A DNA stretch of 64,000 nucleotides from an uncultured Mesonia sp. (GTDB lineage: Bacteria > Bacteroidota > Bacteroidia > Flavobacteriales > Flavobacteriaceae). Position numbers and translations under genes: made by a program. The notes beneath the pieces were generated by a model. The model was not told the DNA's origin. It saw only the letters and a list, made by a program, of their open reading frames with translations, and ran no database searches. This document shows, one piece after another, positions 16,360 to 25,063 of this stretch. The stretch spans positions 1 through 64,000 of the forward strand of contig CANMOY010000004.1 in assembly GCA_947499595.1 (NCBI GenBank), read 5' to 3'. The first letter of the stretch is position 1. Every line of letters begins with the position of its first letter.

Positions 16360-16374
16360 TGTAAATTGTAGAAT

Positions 16375-17655
16375 ATGATTGTACCTCAAACTAATTTACC
16401 TCGAGTGGTTGTTGTTGGCGGTGGTTTCGGCGGTTTACATTTGGTAAAAAAGCTAAGTAAAACCAAGAATTTTCAAATAGTAATGCTTGATAAGCACAAT
16501 TACCATACTTTTCAGCCCCTACTATACCAAGTTTCAACCTCTGGGCTAGAACCAGACAGTATTGCCTATCCCCTACGAAAAACCATAATAAATGCACCTA
16601 ATACTTATTTTAGAATGGCGCAAGTAGAAACTATAGATGCACAACATAAAACTTTAAAAACGAGCATTGGTAGTATAGATTATGATTATTTGGTTATTGC
16701 AACGGGCTCTAAGACCAATTACTTTGGAAATGAGAACATAGCAAAACACGCTATGTTTATGAAAACGGTTCCGCAGGCCCTTAACATTCGTAGTTTGATT
16801 TTAGAGAATCTTGAGCAAGCTATCATTACCTCAAACTTAGAGAAAAGAAAAAGTTTGCTCAATTTTGTTATTGTTGGAGGCGGTCCTACGGGTGTAGAAT
16901 TATGCGGTGCTTTGGCAGAATTAAAACGCAGTGTCATTCCTAAAGATTACCCCGATATGAATATGGATGAGATGCAAATTCATTTGCTCGAAGGGGCAGA
17001 TCGTGTTTTACCTCCTATGAGTAAAAAGGCTTCTAAAGATGCTCAAACTTTTTTAGAAAATTTAGGGGTTCAAATTCACCTTGAGACTTTAGTTAAAGAT
17101 TATGATGGCGAACAAGTTATCACTAATAATTCGTTGCGCTTAGAAACAGATACTTTAATTTGGAGTGCAGGGGTTACGGGTAACCCAATAGAGGGTTTAG
17201 GTGAAGAGGTATTGGTAAAAGGGAATCGTTATAGGGTAAATCATTTTAATCAAATTGACGGCCATGAGTCCATTTTCGCTATAGGAGATATTGCTCAAAT
17301 GAGTGCAGAGGGGTATGAAAATGGACACCCTATGGTAGCACAACCAGCCATACAGCAGGGCGAGCACTTGGCAAAAAACTTAGTGAATCTGGTTAAAGCC
17401 AAAACACTTATTCCGTTTAAATATAGAGATAAAGGTACCATGGCTACCATAGGAAGAAATAAAGCGGTAGTAGATTTAAAGAAAGGTAGTTTTAGTGGCT
17501 TCTTTGCTTGGTTGGTTTGGATGTTTGTGCATCTATGGTTTTTAGTAGGTTTTAGGAACCGAATTGTCACTTTCTTTAATTGGGTTTACGCCTATATTTC
17601 TTTTGATAAAGCAGCCCGTCTTATTATTAGACCATTTAAATCAGTAAAAAAATAA
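16375..17655 (+). CDS. ndh: Type II NADH dehydrogenase (NDH-2)
   Basis: A 426-residue FAD flavoprotein of the pyridine nucleotide-disulfide family. The FAD-binding GGGFGG lies at 15-20 and the NADH-binding VGGGPTGVELCGALAEL at about 163-180; FAIGD precedes the C-terminal FAD contact. A hydrophobic C-terminal part (about 375-410, WLVWMFVHLWFLVGF) should bind the membrane. It oxidises NADH and reduces menaquinone without pumping protons. No neighbour is functionally linked. Confidence 0.9.
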   Translation: MIVPQTNLPRVVVVGGGFGGLHLVKKLSKTKNFQIVMLDKHNYHTFQPLLYQVSTSGLEPDSIAYPLRKTIINAPNTYFRMAQVETIDAQHKTLKTSIGSIDYDYLVIATGSKTNYFGNENIAKHAMFMKTVPQALNIRSLILENLEQAIITSNLEKRKSLLNFVIVGGGPTGVELCGALAELKRSVIPKDYPDMNMDEMQIHLLEGADRVLPPMSKKASKDAQTFLENLGVQIHLETLVKDYDGEQVITNNSLRLETDTLIWSAGVTGNPIEGLGEEVLVKGNRYRVNHFNQIDGHESIFAIGDIAQMSAEGYENGHPMVAQPAIQQGEHLAKNLVNLVKAKTLIPFKYRDKGTMATIGRNKAVVDLKKGSFSGFFAWLVWMFVHLWFLVGFRNRIVTFFNWVYAYISFDKAARLIIRPFKSVKK

Positions 17656-17664
17656 AGGGTAGTT

Positions 17665-18072
17665 TTATTTATCTTTTTTTAAAACTAGCCGTTTTAAAAC
17701 AGGTATTTTAATTAATCCGTAAAGGGCAATAGTTGTAATTCCAGCAGCTGTACCTAACCCGCCGCCAAAACCATTAAAAAAGGAACTGGCATTTAGATAT
17801 AAAATGCTAAAAATGAATCCGCATATAGCGACTTGAAAATATTGAGGCAAAACACGATAATTTACCATGCCAACAAAACTTGCTCCATAAAAAACTAAGG
17901 CAAGCTCATAAGCAATAGGGGCATTACAACTTTTTTCGACTATAAGAGCAATAACACCTACGGCCAAACTGGGTAGGGCCGAAGCTTTTATAGCGTCTAG
18001 TTGGTGCTTTCGACTTAAATAATAAGGCAGTAAAGCGCCAAAAATACCTGCAATAGAATAAAGTATTAGCAT
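17665..18072 (-). CDS. Small membrane protein with FVGM/NGFGG motif (paralog A)
   Basis: A 135-residue protein made almost wholly of four to five membrane helices. I recognise no named family. It shares a clear signature with the protein encoded directly upstream: LALVFYGASFVGM (residues 57-69) and NGFGGGLGT (100-108), with FxGM and NGFGG starting exactly 34 residues apart in both. It starts three bases after the upstream stop, so both come from one message. The glycine-rich motif between helices suggests a channel or transporter pore, but this is inference. Confidence 0.75.
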   Translation of the reverse strand: MLILYSIAGIFGALLPYYLSRKHQLDAIKASALPSLAVGVIALIVEKSCNAPIAYELALVFYGASFVGMVNYRVLPQYFQVAICGFIFSILYLNASSFFNGFGGGLGTAAGITTIALYGLIKIPVLKRLVLKKDK

Positions 18073-18075
18073 TTT

Positions 18076-18666
18076 TTAGGTGGTTAAAAAATTAATGAAA
18101 AGAGCGTAGGCTACCCCTGTAAAAGCAAGTGTGCCGAGCTTTCCCCCAAAACCATTTAGCCAATTGCTAGAGAAGCAAAAATATAATCCGCTTATAAAAG
18201 AGGCTAGGGCAATAAAAGAGTAATCTTGCGATAAAGTATTACTATCCATACCTATAAATGAACCACAGTACACGGCTAATTTCAAATTGTTTATATCTAT
18301 ATATTTTGAAGATTTATTGGGTATAAAACTAACTAAACTACCTAAACCAGCCGAGCTTACTACGGCTCCCAAACCCATTTCTAGATTTAGAAAACTGGTT
18401 AATAATGCGGCTCCCATTAATCCGAAAATATTGGTAAATCCTATTAGGATAAAGGTTAATTTTCTTAGAAAAAAGTAGGCGTAGGCTAAGCCTATTAATA
18501 GACAAAGAGCCAAACAAAAAACTGCTGTAAACCAATTGTTGTTCTCATCGATTATTATATGATAGAGAAATAGGTACTGGATTAAAAAAACACTTAATAA
18601 AGCAATTAAACTCAGGTTTTTAAGCAGAGTTTTAAAAAAAATATTGAATTGCTGTTGATGGCGCAA
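18076..18666 (-). CDS. Membrane protein with FIGM/NGFGG motif (paralog B)
   Basis: A 196-residue protein with about seven membrane helices. Its C-terminal part is homologous to the next gene's product: LKLAVYCGSFIGM ends at residue 140 and NGFGGKLGT covers 171-179, with the same 34-residue spacing. It has about 70 extra N-terminal residues, including two more helices. The only bacterial start codon in the available frame is TTG at 18666, 19 bases after the end of the TerB/LETM1-like gene; ATC or ATT a little further up cannot be excluded. Function unknown. Confidence 0.7.
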   Translation of the reverse strand: MRHQQQFNIFFKTLLKNLSLIALLSVFLIQYLFLYHIIIDENNNWFTAVFCLALCLLIGLAYAYFFLRKLTFILIGFTNIFGLMGAALLTSFLNLEMGLGAVVSSAGLGSLVSFIPNKSSKYIDINNLKLAVYCGSFIGMDSNTLSQDYSFIALASFISGLYFCFSSNWLNGFGGKLGTLAFTGVAYALFINFLTT

Positions 18667-18685
18667 GGTGATGGTTTTTATTGTA

Positions 18686-19873
18686 TTAATTATCTAACCG
18701 ATTTTCGTTAAATGCCGAAGGTAGTAATTGTGGAATAAACTTTATTAATATTGGTAATAAAACGCTTCCACCCGGTAAAATAAAAATAGCTAATGAGGGT
18801 ACCGTTTTACAAATATCTAGTAATTGGGTTTTAACTTTTTTGCGTTCTGCTAAACTTAATTCAGAATAAGTAGATTTACCTAGCAGGCCAACTAGCTCTT
18901 TACTTTCTGTAAGCTCTTGTAAAATTCTAGATTTGTTTCTTAACACCAACAGCTTTACCATTCTGTTTGTATTTTGATACAAATTGTTTAAGGCATTAGA
19001 CTCTTGAAAATAACTTATTTTGTCACTAAATAAATTAAAAAAGTCATGCATAGCCCTTAAAGCTTCGTTTACGTGTTGCTCACTTAAATTTAATTGTCGA
19101 CCCAATTTAAATATGTAGCTTCTTTCGTCGTTATCAATTTCTTCATCATTAAAAACCGTTACACAAGCTATATCCATTAAGTAAAGCTTTTCTATAAAAT
19201 CATCTGTGAGGTGACCCGTGAAATTTTGTTTCTGGTTGAGGTCTAGTGCTAAAAAGCGAAATGAATTCTTTAAAGTTTCTAGAATTAAATGGTCATATTT
19301 GTTTGGGTTGGTTTTGGCTTTAAACGATTTATATACTACCTGAGCGATTAATTTTTCGAAATTTTTATAATAGTTATTGGTGTTTTGCGGATTGGTGAGG
19401 TATTCTTGAAAAGCAAGAATATCAATAAATAAAAGGGCATTGGTAATTAATCTACTTAGGTTTTTTTTGAATACAGAATTGTTAATTTGAATGCGCTCTT
19501 GTATAATTCCTTCGAGTTGCGATGCTGGGTTGGTCTTAAGTTTTAAAAAATGAAAATAACTTTTTGGAGCTTCGTTGATACCAGCATAAAAGCCAAGTAC
19601 ATCTTCATAAAACGCTTGTTGATTTAAACACTTCTTTTGATAAACATAAACGTAAGCTAACGACTCTAATAAATTGATTTTTGTTAATTCTTCACTGCTA
19701 AAGCTAAGTTTACTGCTTATAAAGCCCGATAGGGTTTTTAGGTTATTCGCATATATAAATCCGGTGCTACGCAATTGGATATAAAAGCGCTCTGGGGATT
19801 GCTTAAAAAAGAAATCTTTGTTTTGGAGGTTGTGGAGGTGTTTATTAACCCACCCAGACGCAGAAGGATTCAT
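18686..19873 (-). CDS. TerB/LETM1-like domain protein
   Basis: A 395-residue soluble protein. Residues about 230-290 (ACVTVFNDEEIDNDERSY, then LGRQLNLSEQHVNEAL) resemble a TerB-like acidic helical domain. The last 60 residues (ELSLAERKKVKTQLLDICK, then ILPGGSVLLPILIKFIPQLLP) match the ribosome-binding-like core of LETM1. Flavobacterial homologs carry the label LETM1-related biofilm-associated protein. Mitochondrial LETM1 is tied to potassium/proton exchange, though its mechanism is debated. It is first in an apparent operon with the two NGFGG membrane proteins, which suggests a joint job. Confidence 0.78.
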   Translation of the reverse strand: MNPSASGWVNKHLHNLQNKDFFFKQSPERFYIQLRSTGFIYANNLKTLSGFISSKLSFSSEELTKINLLESLAYVYVYQKKCLNQQAFYEDVLGFYAGINEAPKSYFHFLKLKTNPASQLEGIIQERIQINNSVFKKNLSRLITNALLFIDILAFQEYLTNPQNTNNYYKNFEKLIAQVVYKSFKAKTNPNKYDHLILETLKNSFRFLALDLNQKQNFTGHLTDDFIEKLYLMDIACVTVFNDEEIDNDERSYIFKLGRQLNLSEQHVNEALRAMHDFFNLFSDKISYFQESNALNNLYQNTNRMVKLLVLRNKSRILQELTESKELVGLLGKSTYSELSLAERKKVKTQLLDICKTVPSLAIFILPGGSVLLPILIKFIPQLLPSAFNENRLDN

Positions 19874-19910
19874 ACTTGTGTATTAATGTGATATGGGGTA
19901 AAAATAAAAT

Positions 19911-19945
19911 AAAAAAAAAGGCTACTCCAAAAAGTAACCCTCTTT
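19911..19945 (-). terminator. Terminator after the lipoprotein gene
   Basis: On the minus strand GGTTACT (plus 19933-19939) pairs with AGTAGCC (plus 19920-19926) with one mismatch, followed by nine T. It lies 27 bases past the stop of the gene at 19967. Confidence 0.55.
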
Positions 19946-19966
19946 TTAATTACTTAGAGGTTAATT

Positions 19967-20782
19967 TTACTCCTCAAGCATAATTGTCCTCTTAACAGGG
20001 TTGTAGGGGCTATTAATCATATTATTTTCTTCATCTAAAAAGTTTAGTTCGATTGTATTTTCACCCATTTTTAAACCTTCAATAACATAAGGTACCCATT
20101 CAGTAATCATAAATTCTTGACCGTTAATTTTAGCTTTTATTTTATACCCTTCTTTACTTAAATTGGCATTAACTAAATAAAAATCAAGCAGTATACGCTC
20201 AGTGTCTTTACCCGAATAAGTTCCTTTAGGTCGGCTATAAAACAAATGCGGTTCATCTAAGTTGATATCTAACTGGTTATCTGATGTAATTTCTCCTACC
20301 CTAATTTTCTTTAGTATAAACGCATCCTTGTTTTTAACAGATTCGTGATAAGAACGTGATAAAAAGGCTAATACTGTATGTTCACCCGCTTCTAGATTTT
20401 TTGAAAACTGCTCTTCATAATGGGCCGAGTACGGATTGTTATTTAAAATAAAATGTACGTGCTGTCCTTTTTTAGAGTTTGCAAGTCCTAGATCCTGAGC
20501 GGTTGCGGTAGGTACGCCTAATTCATAATTTTCGACTTTAAAAGAAAAAATATTATCTCCAGCTTCAAGGATGTTAGTTTCAGGAATTTTCATTTGTAAT
20601 TTAGCATTTTCAAATTTGGGTGAATTTTGAAGCTTAGTTAATTTAATAGCATCCGTGACAACGGTAACTTGCTCTTCCTCCTGAGTATCCTTTAATTCCT
20701 CGTTTTTTGTCGTTTGATTGTCTTTACATGAGGTAAATAAAATCAGTAAAATAAAATTGAAAATTAAAATTGTATTTTTCAT
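19967..20782 (-). CDS. Conserved lipoprotein (annotated elsewhere as phosphopeptide-binding)
   Basis: A 271-residue lipoprotein with a signal peptide ending LFTSC (Cys19), an acidic linker (NEELKDTQEEEQ), and two beta-rich regions of about 110 residues. The first contains the conserved GQHVHFILNNNPYSAHYE. Flavobacterial relatives are often named phosphopeptide-binding protein, but I see no FHA or 14-3-3 motif to justify that. The HVHFILN strand with the following PYSAHYE looks like a metal- or ligand-binding cupredoxin-like edge, which is a guess. It has its own terminator and stands alone. Confidence 0.7.
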   Translation of the reverse strand: MKNTILIFNFILLILFTSCKDNQTTKNEELKDTQEEEQVTVVTDAIKLTKLQNSPKFENAKLQMKIPETNILEAGDNIFSFKVENYELGVPTATAQDLGLANSKKGQHVHFILNNNPYSAHYEEQFSKNLEAGEHTVLAFLSRSYHESVKNKDAFILKKIRVGEITSDNQLDINLDEPHLFYSRPKGTYSGKDTERILLDFYLVNANLSKEGYKIKAKINGQEFMITEWVPYVIEGLKMGENTIELNFLDEENNMINSPYNPVKRTIMLEE

Positions 20783-20860
20783 AATAGTACTTTTTTATAA
20801 ATTTAAAAAGTATGTCGCAAACACTCAAGATATTGGTTTGCAGTTAACAAAAGTTTAGGG

Positions 20861-21721
20861 CTATATCATAATATTTAAAGCTTTTTGTTCTATTTTTATT
20901 TCAACTGAGCTTGCTTTGCCTAAATACTCACCATCAATTTGAAAGTCTGTAGGAGTCTCACAGCAAATTTTAGCTTGCTGACAAGAGATAATTTCTAAAA
21001 ATGAAGAATTATAACTTTTTTCATCTCTTAAGGTCTTAATAATCTCTTTTATATTCAACTCTTTAAAAATTAACAATTCAAAATAACCATCATCAATAAT
21101 CCCTTCCGGATTTACTAAAGCTCCGGTTCCGTACCTTCTACTATTAGCAATTCCAAGCATAATACCTCGCCTAATTAATTTCTGCTCATTGATTTTAATG
21201 CTAAAACTTTGTGGATTTTTATTATTTAATAGGGTAGGGATACCCGCAAATAGGTAACCTAGTTTACCGCGAACGCTGGACCGCTCATAGGCCTTTATAA
21301 GTGCTGCATTAATACCTAAATCGCTCATGTGCAGGCATAGATTGCCATTTATAAACAAGGCATCAATCTTTCTTGTATTTTGTCCTAACGCAACGTTAAT
21401 ACTAGCGTCTATAGTAGTAGGTAGCTCTAAATCTGTAGCTAAGCCATTGGCCGATCCTAGCGGGATAACTCCTATAGGAATTGAAGTATTCAATAGGCAT
21501 TCTGCCGCTAATTTTACAGTGCCGTCACCTCCTGCGACCAGCACTTTATTATATGTATGCTCTTGTAAATGTTGTTTAAGACGCTCTAAGTCATTTTTTC
21601 CAGTGGTTTTAAAAATGTTTAACGTATTGACTTTTTTACCTAATTTATTTTTTAATACTTTTAAAAAGTTACTTTTATCAATATCACCACTTATTGGATT
21701 TAAAATGAGTAGTATAGCCAT
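20861..21721 (-). CDS. Diacylglycerol kinase-type lipid kinase (YegS-like)
   Basis: A 286-residue soluble kinase of the DAGK catalytic superfamily. GGDGT (64-68) is the nucleotide-binding motif, and IPLGSANGLA (86-95) is the second family signature. The C-terminal half has YGTGALVNPEGIIDDGYFEL and QIDGEYLG. It should phosphorylate diacylglycerol or a related lipid to the phosphate form at the inner membrane. It is divergent from the App1-type phosphatase gene with 69 bases between starts. The phosphatase would remove the same phosphate. Confidence 0.88.
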   Translation of the reverse strand: MAILLILNPISGDIDKSNFLKVLKNKLGKKVNTLNIFKTTGKNDLERLKQHLQEHTYNKVLVAGGDGTVKLAAECLLNTSIPIGVIPLGSANGLATDLELPTTIDASINVALGQNTRKIDALFINGNLCLHMSDLGINAALIKAYERSSVRGKLGYLFAGIPTLLNNKNPQSFSIKINEQKLIRRGIMLGIANSRRYGTGALVNPEGIIDDGYFELLIFKELNIKEIIKTLRDEKSYNSSFLEIISCQQAKICCETPTDFQIDGEYLGKASSVEIKIEQKALNIMI

Positions 21722-21790
21722 ACGTGCCTAATTTTAATTTTAAAGTTAGTTATAAAATTTGATACATCATCTTAATAATATCTTTACGGA

Positions 21791-22750
21791 ATGCCAAAAG
21801 ATTTAAAAATTTATAGAGGTTACGCCAACCAAAGAAAGATTTTGATAATGGGCCATGTGTTTGAAAAAAGTACGCCAGATATATTTAAATTAGATCGAAA
21901 GGGTTGGAAACATGCTAGACAAGTTTTTCAAATGTTTAGAGTAAAGACATTGGCTAATATCTCAATTACCATAAGTTTTGGAAATATTAGGCAAACGACT
22001 AAGACGCTAGACGACGGGCATTTTCGAGTGATGATACCCTATGAGAAAAGTTTAAGCTCTGGGTGGCATACTTTTAAGGTCACAGTGAATGATGAAAAAC
22101 AGACACTAAGTAAAAAAGGAGAATTTATTAAGCCTTATCCAGGCGAATATGGTGTTATTTCAGACATTGATGATACTTTTTTGATTTCCCATTCGAATAG
22201 TTTTTTTAAAAAACTTTATGTTATGCTTACTAAAAACTTATACAAGCGAAAAGTTTTTACTGGGGTGGTTAATCATTATAGAGAACTCGAAAAACTAGGT
22301 AGAGAGGATCAAAATAAACACAATGCTTTTTTTTATGTGAGTAGCAGTGAGTGGAATTTATATAATTTTATAAGTTCCTTTACGGATTTGCATAGGCTGC
22401 CAAAAGGTGTATTTCAACTAAAAGCGATTAAAAATGGTTTACGGGATTTTATTAAAACAGGCAGAGGTGATCATCAACACAAGTTTTATAAAATTAGACA
22501 TATAGTTGAGTTTTATCCCGAATTACAATTTATATTATTAGGTGATGATTCTCAAAAAGATGCGCAAATTTACCAAGATATAATAAAGATTTTTCCGGCC
22601 AATATATATGCTGTTTACATCAGGCAAACCAATCAAAGTAAAAAAGGAAATATTAAAAAAATAATTGAAAATATAAGTACACTAGGGGTGCAAGCTCTAT
22701 ATTTTAAATCAAGTAAAGAAGCTATTGAACACAGTCAGAATAAATTATAA
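21791..22750 (+). CDS. App1-type phosphatidate phosphatase domain protein (DUF2183)
   Basis: A 319-residue protein. Residues about 45-115 form a beta-rich domain (FRVMIPYEKSLSSGWHTF). From 119 on the haloacid-dehalogenase-like App1 domain begins with GEYGVISDIDDT, whose catalytic DxDxT is D125-I-D127-D-T129. Later conserved parts are FYVSSSEWNLY and LLGDDSQKDAQIY. Yeast App1 dephosphorylates phosphatidate; the bacterial activity is inferred from family. It faces the lipid kinase gene and ends at a strong bidirectional terminator. Confidence 0.88.
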   Translation: MPKDLKIYRGYANQRKILIMGHVFEKSTPDIFKLDRKGWKHARQVFQMFRVKTLANISITISFGNIRQTTKTLDDGHFRVMIPYEKSLSSGWHTFKVTVNDEKQTLSKKGEFIKPYPGEYGVISDIDDTFLISHSNSFFKKLYVMLTKNLYKRKVFTGVVNHYRELEKLGREDQNKHNAFFYVSSSEWNLYNFISSFTDLHRLPKGVFQLKAIKNGLRDFIKTGRGDHQHKFYKIRHIVEFYPELQFILLGDDSQKDAQIYQDIIKIFPANIYAVYIRQTNQSKKGNIKKIIENISTLGVQALYFKSSKEAIEHSQNKL

Positions 22751-22779
22751 AAAAACACCCCAAAATTTGGGGTGTTTTT
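22751..22779. terminator. Bidirectional terminator
   Basis: AAAAACACCCCAAA (22751-22764), one unpaired A, and TTTGGGGTGTTTTT (22766-22779) form a 14-bp perfect stem flanked by A and T runs. It lies between the convergent App1 and YtxH genes and can serve both. Confidence 0.85.
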
Positions 22780-22795
22780 AAATTTAATCCTTAAT

Positions 22796-23086
22796 CTAGC
22801 TCGCTACATTATGTATTTTAGCTTTTGCCTCTTCAGTCAGTTCTTCACCTTTATTATTTGTTAAAGCAGCATTCTTTTTTGCTTTTAATGCTTCTATTTT
22901 ATGCTCGATAGAATTTTTTACGCCATCAACTTTCTCTTTAGCACCTTCTACATAACCTTGAGTAGAACTTGCAATCTGCTTTCTAGTGTCTTTTCCTTTT
23001 TTTGGGGCAAATAATAAACCTGCTGTGGCTCCAGCTAGAGCACCCGCTAAAACTCCTAATACTACATTTCCTTTTCCTTTACTCAT
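22796..23086 (-). CDS. YtxH domain protein
   Basis: A 96-residue protein. The N-terminal membrane segment is glycine/alanine-rich (NVVLGVLAGALAGATAGLLF) and is followed at once by APKKGKDTRKQI, the YtxH signature. The rest is a lysine-rich amphipathic helix. YtxH proteins are small general-stress proteins of unknown action. A -7 box CAAATATA (plus 23111-23118; TATATTTG on the minus strand) lies 25 bases above the ATG. Confidence 0.85.
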   Translation of the reverse strand: MSKGKGNVVLGVLAGALAGATAGLLFAPKKGKDTRKQIASSTQGYVEGAKEKVDGVKNSIEHKIEALKAKKNAALTNNKGEELTEEAKAKIHNVAS

Positions 23087-23110
23087 AATTGTTTGTGTTT
23101 TTTATTTATC

Positions 23111-23118
23111 CAAATATA
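23111..23118 (-). promoter_or_regulatory. -7 promoter box for ytxH-like gene
   Basis: The minus strand reads TATATTTG, an exact TAnnTTTG match, 25 bases above the ATG. No TTG at the usual -33 spacing. Confidence 0.4.
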
Positions 23119-23203
23119 CAACAAGGCTTTGTGATTAATTTGTTTTTGTCGTTAATCTATATTTAAAATTTAGTTCAAAATCATTAAAAAATTAACAAAT
23201 CGA

Positions 23204-24937
23204 TTATTCTTGAGTATGTTGGTAACGAGAAGTAGGTAAATGAGCACCCGCATCTAGATTTACGAGATAGGTAATAAGCTTTTCTCTCAGTCGGCAATGA
23301 AAATCCCAGGTATGACTCGCATCTTTGGCACTGCATAGTGCTCTTATTTCAATGGTTTTTTCATTTGCCTCAACTACCTGTACCTTGGGAGGATGTTCGC
23401 CATCCCAATCATCATCTGCTTCAACAAGTTCTCTAAATTTTGCTCTAATTTTATTTACGTTCACCGTATAATCTGCATGAATTATAATAGGTCTAATTTG
23501 ATGCGCATTGGTCATGGACCAATTTTCAAATACATTTGAAACTACATATTTTAAAGGGACTACCAAACGTCTCAGGTCCCAAGTACGTACAACCATATAG
23601 GTAAATTGAATGTCTTCAACATAGCCCCAATCATCTTTTATTATAACAGTATCACCAATTCTTGCAGGTTTGGTAATGGCTATTTGTATACCTGCAATAA
23701 TATTTCCTAAGGTACTTTGGGCTGCCACACCAATGATTACGGTTGCCACTCCCGCAGAAGCTATTAAAGAAATGCCTAATCGCTCTAATGTTCTAAATTG
23801 AGATATTATAACGGCAACTCCCACAATAATTACAACAAAGGTAATAACTCTTCTAGCTACCGAAATGTAGGTTAACATCATTCGTGCCTCAGAATTTTCT
23901 TCTGGATTAGTATCGCCTATTCGGTTTTCTGCAATATGCACCATAATGTAGTCTATTAATTTCATAATTAACCACGTGATTGAGCCTATCACAACAATCA
24001 ATAATATCGTATAAAGAGTACTGGCATACCTTCCTGTAAAAGAAATCAATTCATTTAAAAGAATATAAAAAAATAGAATACCCATGGTGATGCCAGCAGG
24101 TTTACTTAATTTTTTCGCAATGCTTTGTACCCAAATTTTATTTGACTTGATTAATCCTTTTCGGATTACAAAAATGAGTAGCCTACCCAAAAAATAAGAA
24201 ATAAAAAGAATGCAAAGCGTGCCAATTGGTTTCCAGATCGGGGTATCCCACAATTGTACTCGTGCCCAATTGGGCATCATTCGGTCTAATTTTCTGGGGC
24301 CATATTCGGCGTATAATGGTTCTATATTTTCAACCGTATTAGAAGAAATTAGCCAAAAGGCTCCATAATGTTTGTACTTAACTCGTTGCACGCGTAACAC
24401 TATGTTTCTATTATTCAGTTTTACCGCGCCAAAGGCTACACTGCGTCTAGGTTTACCCGCTACTGCTTTATTAGTTGTGGTTGAAAAATCCAATTGTCCG
24501 TCGGGTCGATCGGCCAGGTTATCCCAGTCAATCTTCACTCTTTGCTTGAGTACAAAATGAAATTTTTCGGCTAATATTGCAGCCTCTTCTATAGTCGTAG
24601 TTTTTGGTAATAGGTTTAAATTAAAGGTATATGCGGCTTCTTGGTATTTCCCTGCTTCGGCTTTGGTTAGAAAATGTTCTAATGCTGCTTGCGGGGTCTC
24701 TAAATTGATTTGATTTGGAGGAAGCCCTATGCTGGTGTTAAGCCTGTCTAAAATGAAGTAAGCCTCATTGTATTCACTTATAGGGTTGGCTAAAAACTTA
24801 CTCTTTGCCGTGTCTACTACAGATTTTGCTCCAGGCATATTGTAAATAGTGTCTTCATTTTTTTCATTGCTTTGGGCGAAGGAAAAAATGGAATATAGTA
24901 GAACGGATATAATGCTTAAATAGAAATTATTTTTCAT
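23204..24937 (-). CDS. MscS-type mechanosensitive ion channel
   Basis: A 577-residue protein with a signal peptide (to about 22), a periplasmic domain of about 200 residues, and membrane helices from about 235. The channel core is at about 370-430, where the pore-lining helix reads GLSLIASAGVATVIIGVAAQ-like (here RLGISLIASAGVA then TVIIGVAAQSTLGNIIAGI). The beta domain follows with RIGDTVIIKDDWGYVEDI. It should open on membrane tension and release solutes in hypo-osmotic shock. The large N-terminal domain makes it longer than the 286-residue E. coli MscS, as in many Bacteroidota. It stands alone. Confidence 0.9.
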   Translation of the reverse strand: MKNNFYLSIISVLLYSIFSFAQSNEKNEDTIYNMPGAKSVVDTAKSKFLANPISEYNEAYFILDRLNTSIGLPPNQINLETPQAALEHFLTKAEAGKYQEAAYTFNLNLLPKTTTIEEAAILAEKFHFVLKQRVKIDWDNLADRPDGQLDFSTTTNKAVAGKPRRSVAFGAVKLNNRNIVLRVQRVKYKHYGAFWLISSNTVENIEPLYAEYGPRKLDRMMPNWARVQLWDTPIWKPIGTLCILFISYFLGRLLIFVIRKGLIKSNKIWVQSIAKKLSKPAGITMGILFFYILLNELISFTGRYASTLYTILLIVVIGSITWLIMKLIDYIMVHIAENRIGDTNPEENSEARMMLTYISVARRVITFVVIIVGVAVIISQFRTLERLGISLIASAGVATVIIGVAAQSTLGNIIAGIQIAITKPARIGDTVIIKDDWGYVEDIQFTYMVVRTWDLRRLVVPLKYVVSNVFENWSMTNAHQIRPIIIHADYTVNVNKIRAKFRELVEADDDWDGEHPPKVQVVEANEKTIEIRALCSAKDASHTWDFHCRLREKLITYLVNLDAGAHLPTSRYQHTQE

Positions 24938-25013
24938 AGTTTCAAATTATCATTTTAAGCGCAGGCAATTTATTATAGAATTGTTAAAAAGATATTTTTA
25001 ATCTTTTTTTAAT

Positions 25014-25040
25014 AAAAAAAGCCGCTTTTTAAAGCGGCTT
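25014..25040 (-). terminator. Terminator of the fatty-acid oxidation operon
   Basis: AAGCCGCTTT (25019-25028), TT loop, AAAGCGGCTT (25031-25040) form a 10-bp stem; the minus strand continues into seven T. It lies 24 bases after the acyl-CoA dehydrogenase stop. Confidence 0.85.
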
Positions 25041-25063
25041 GGATGAATAACAAACTTTAATAG

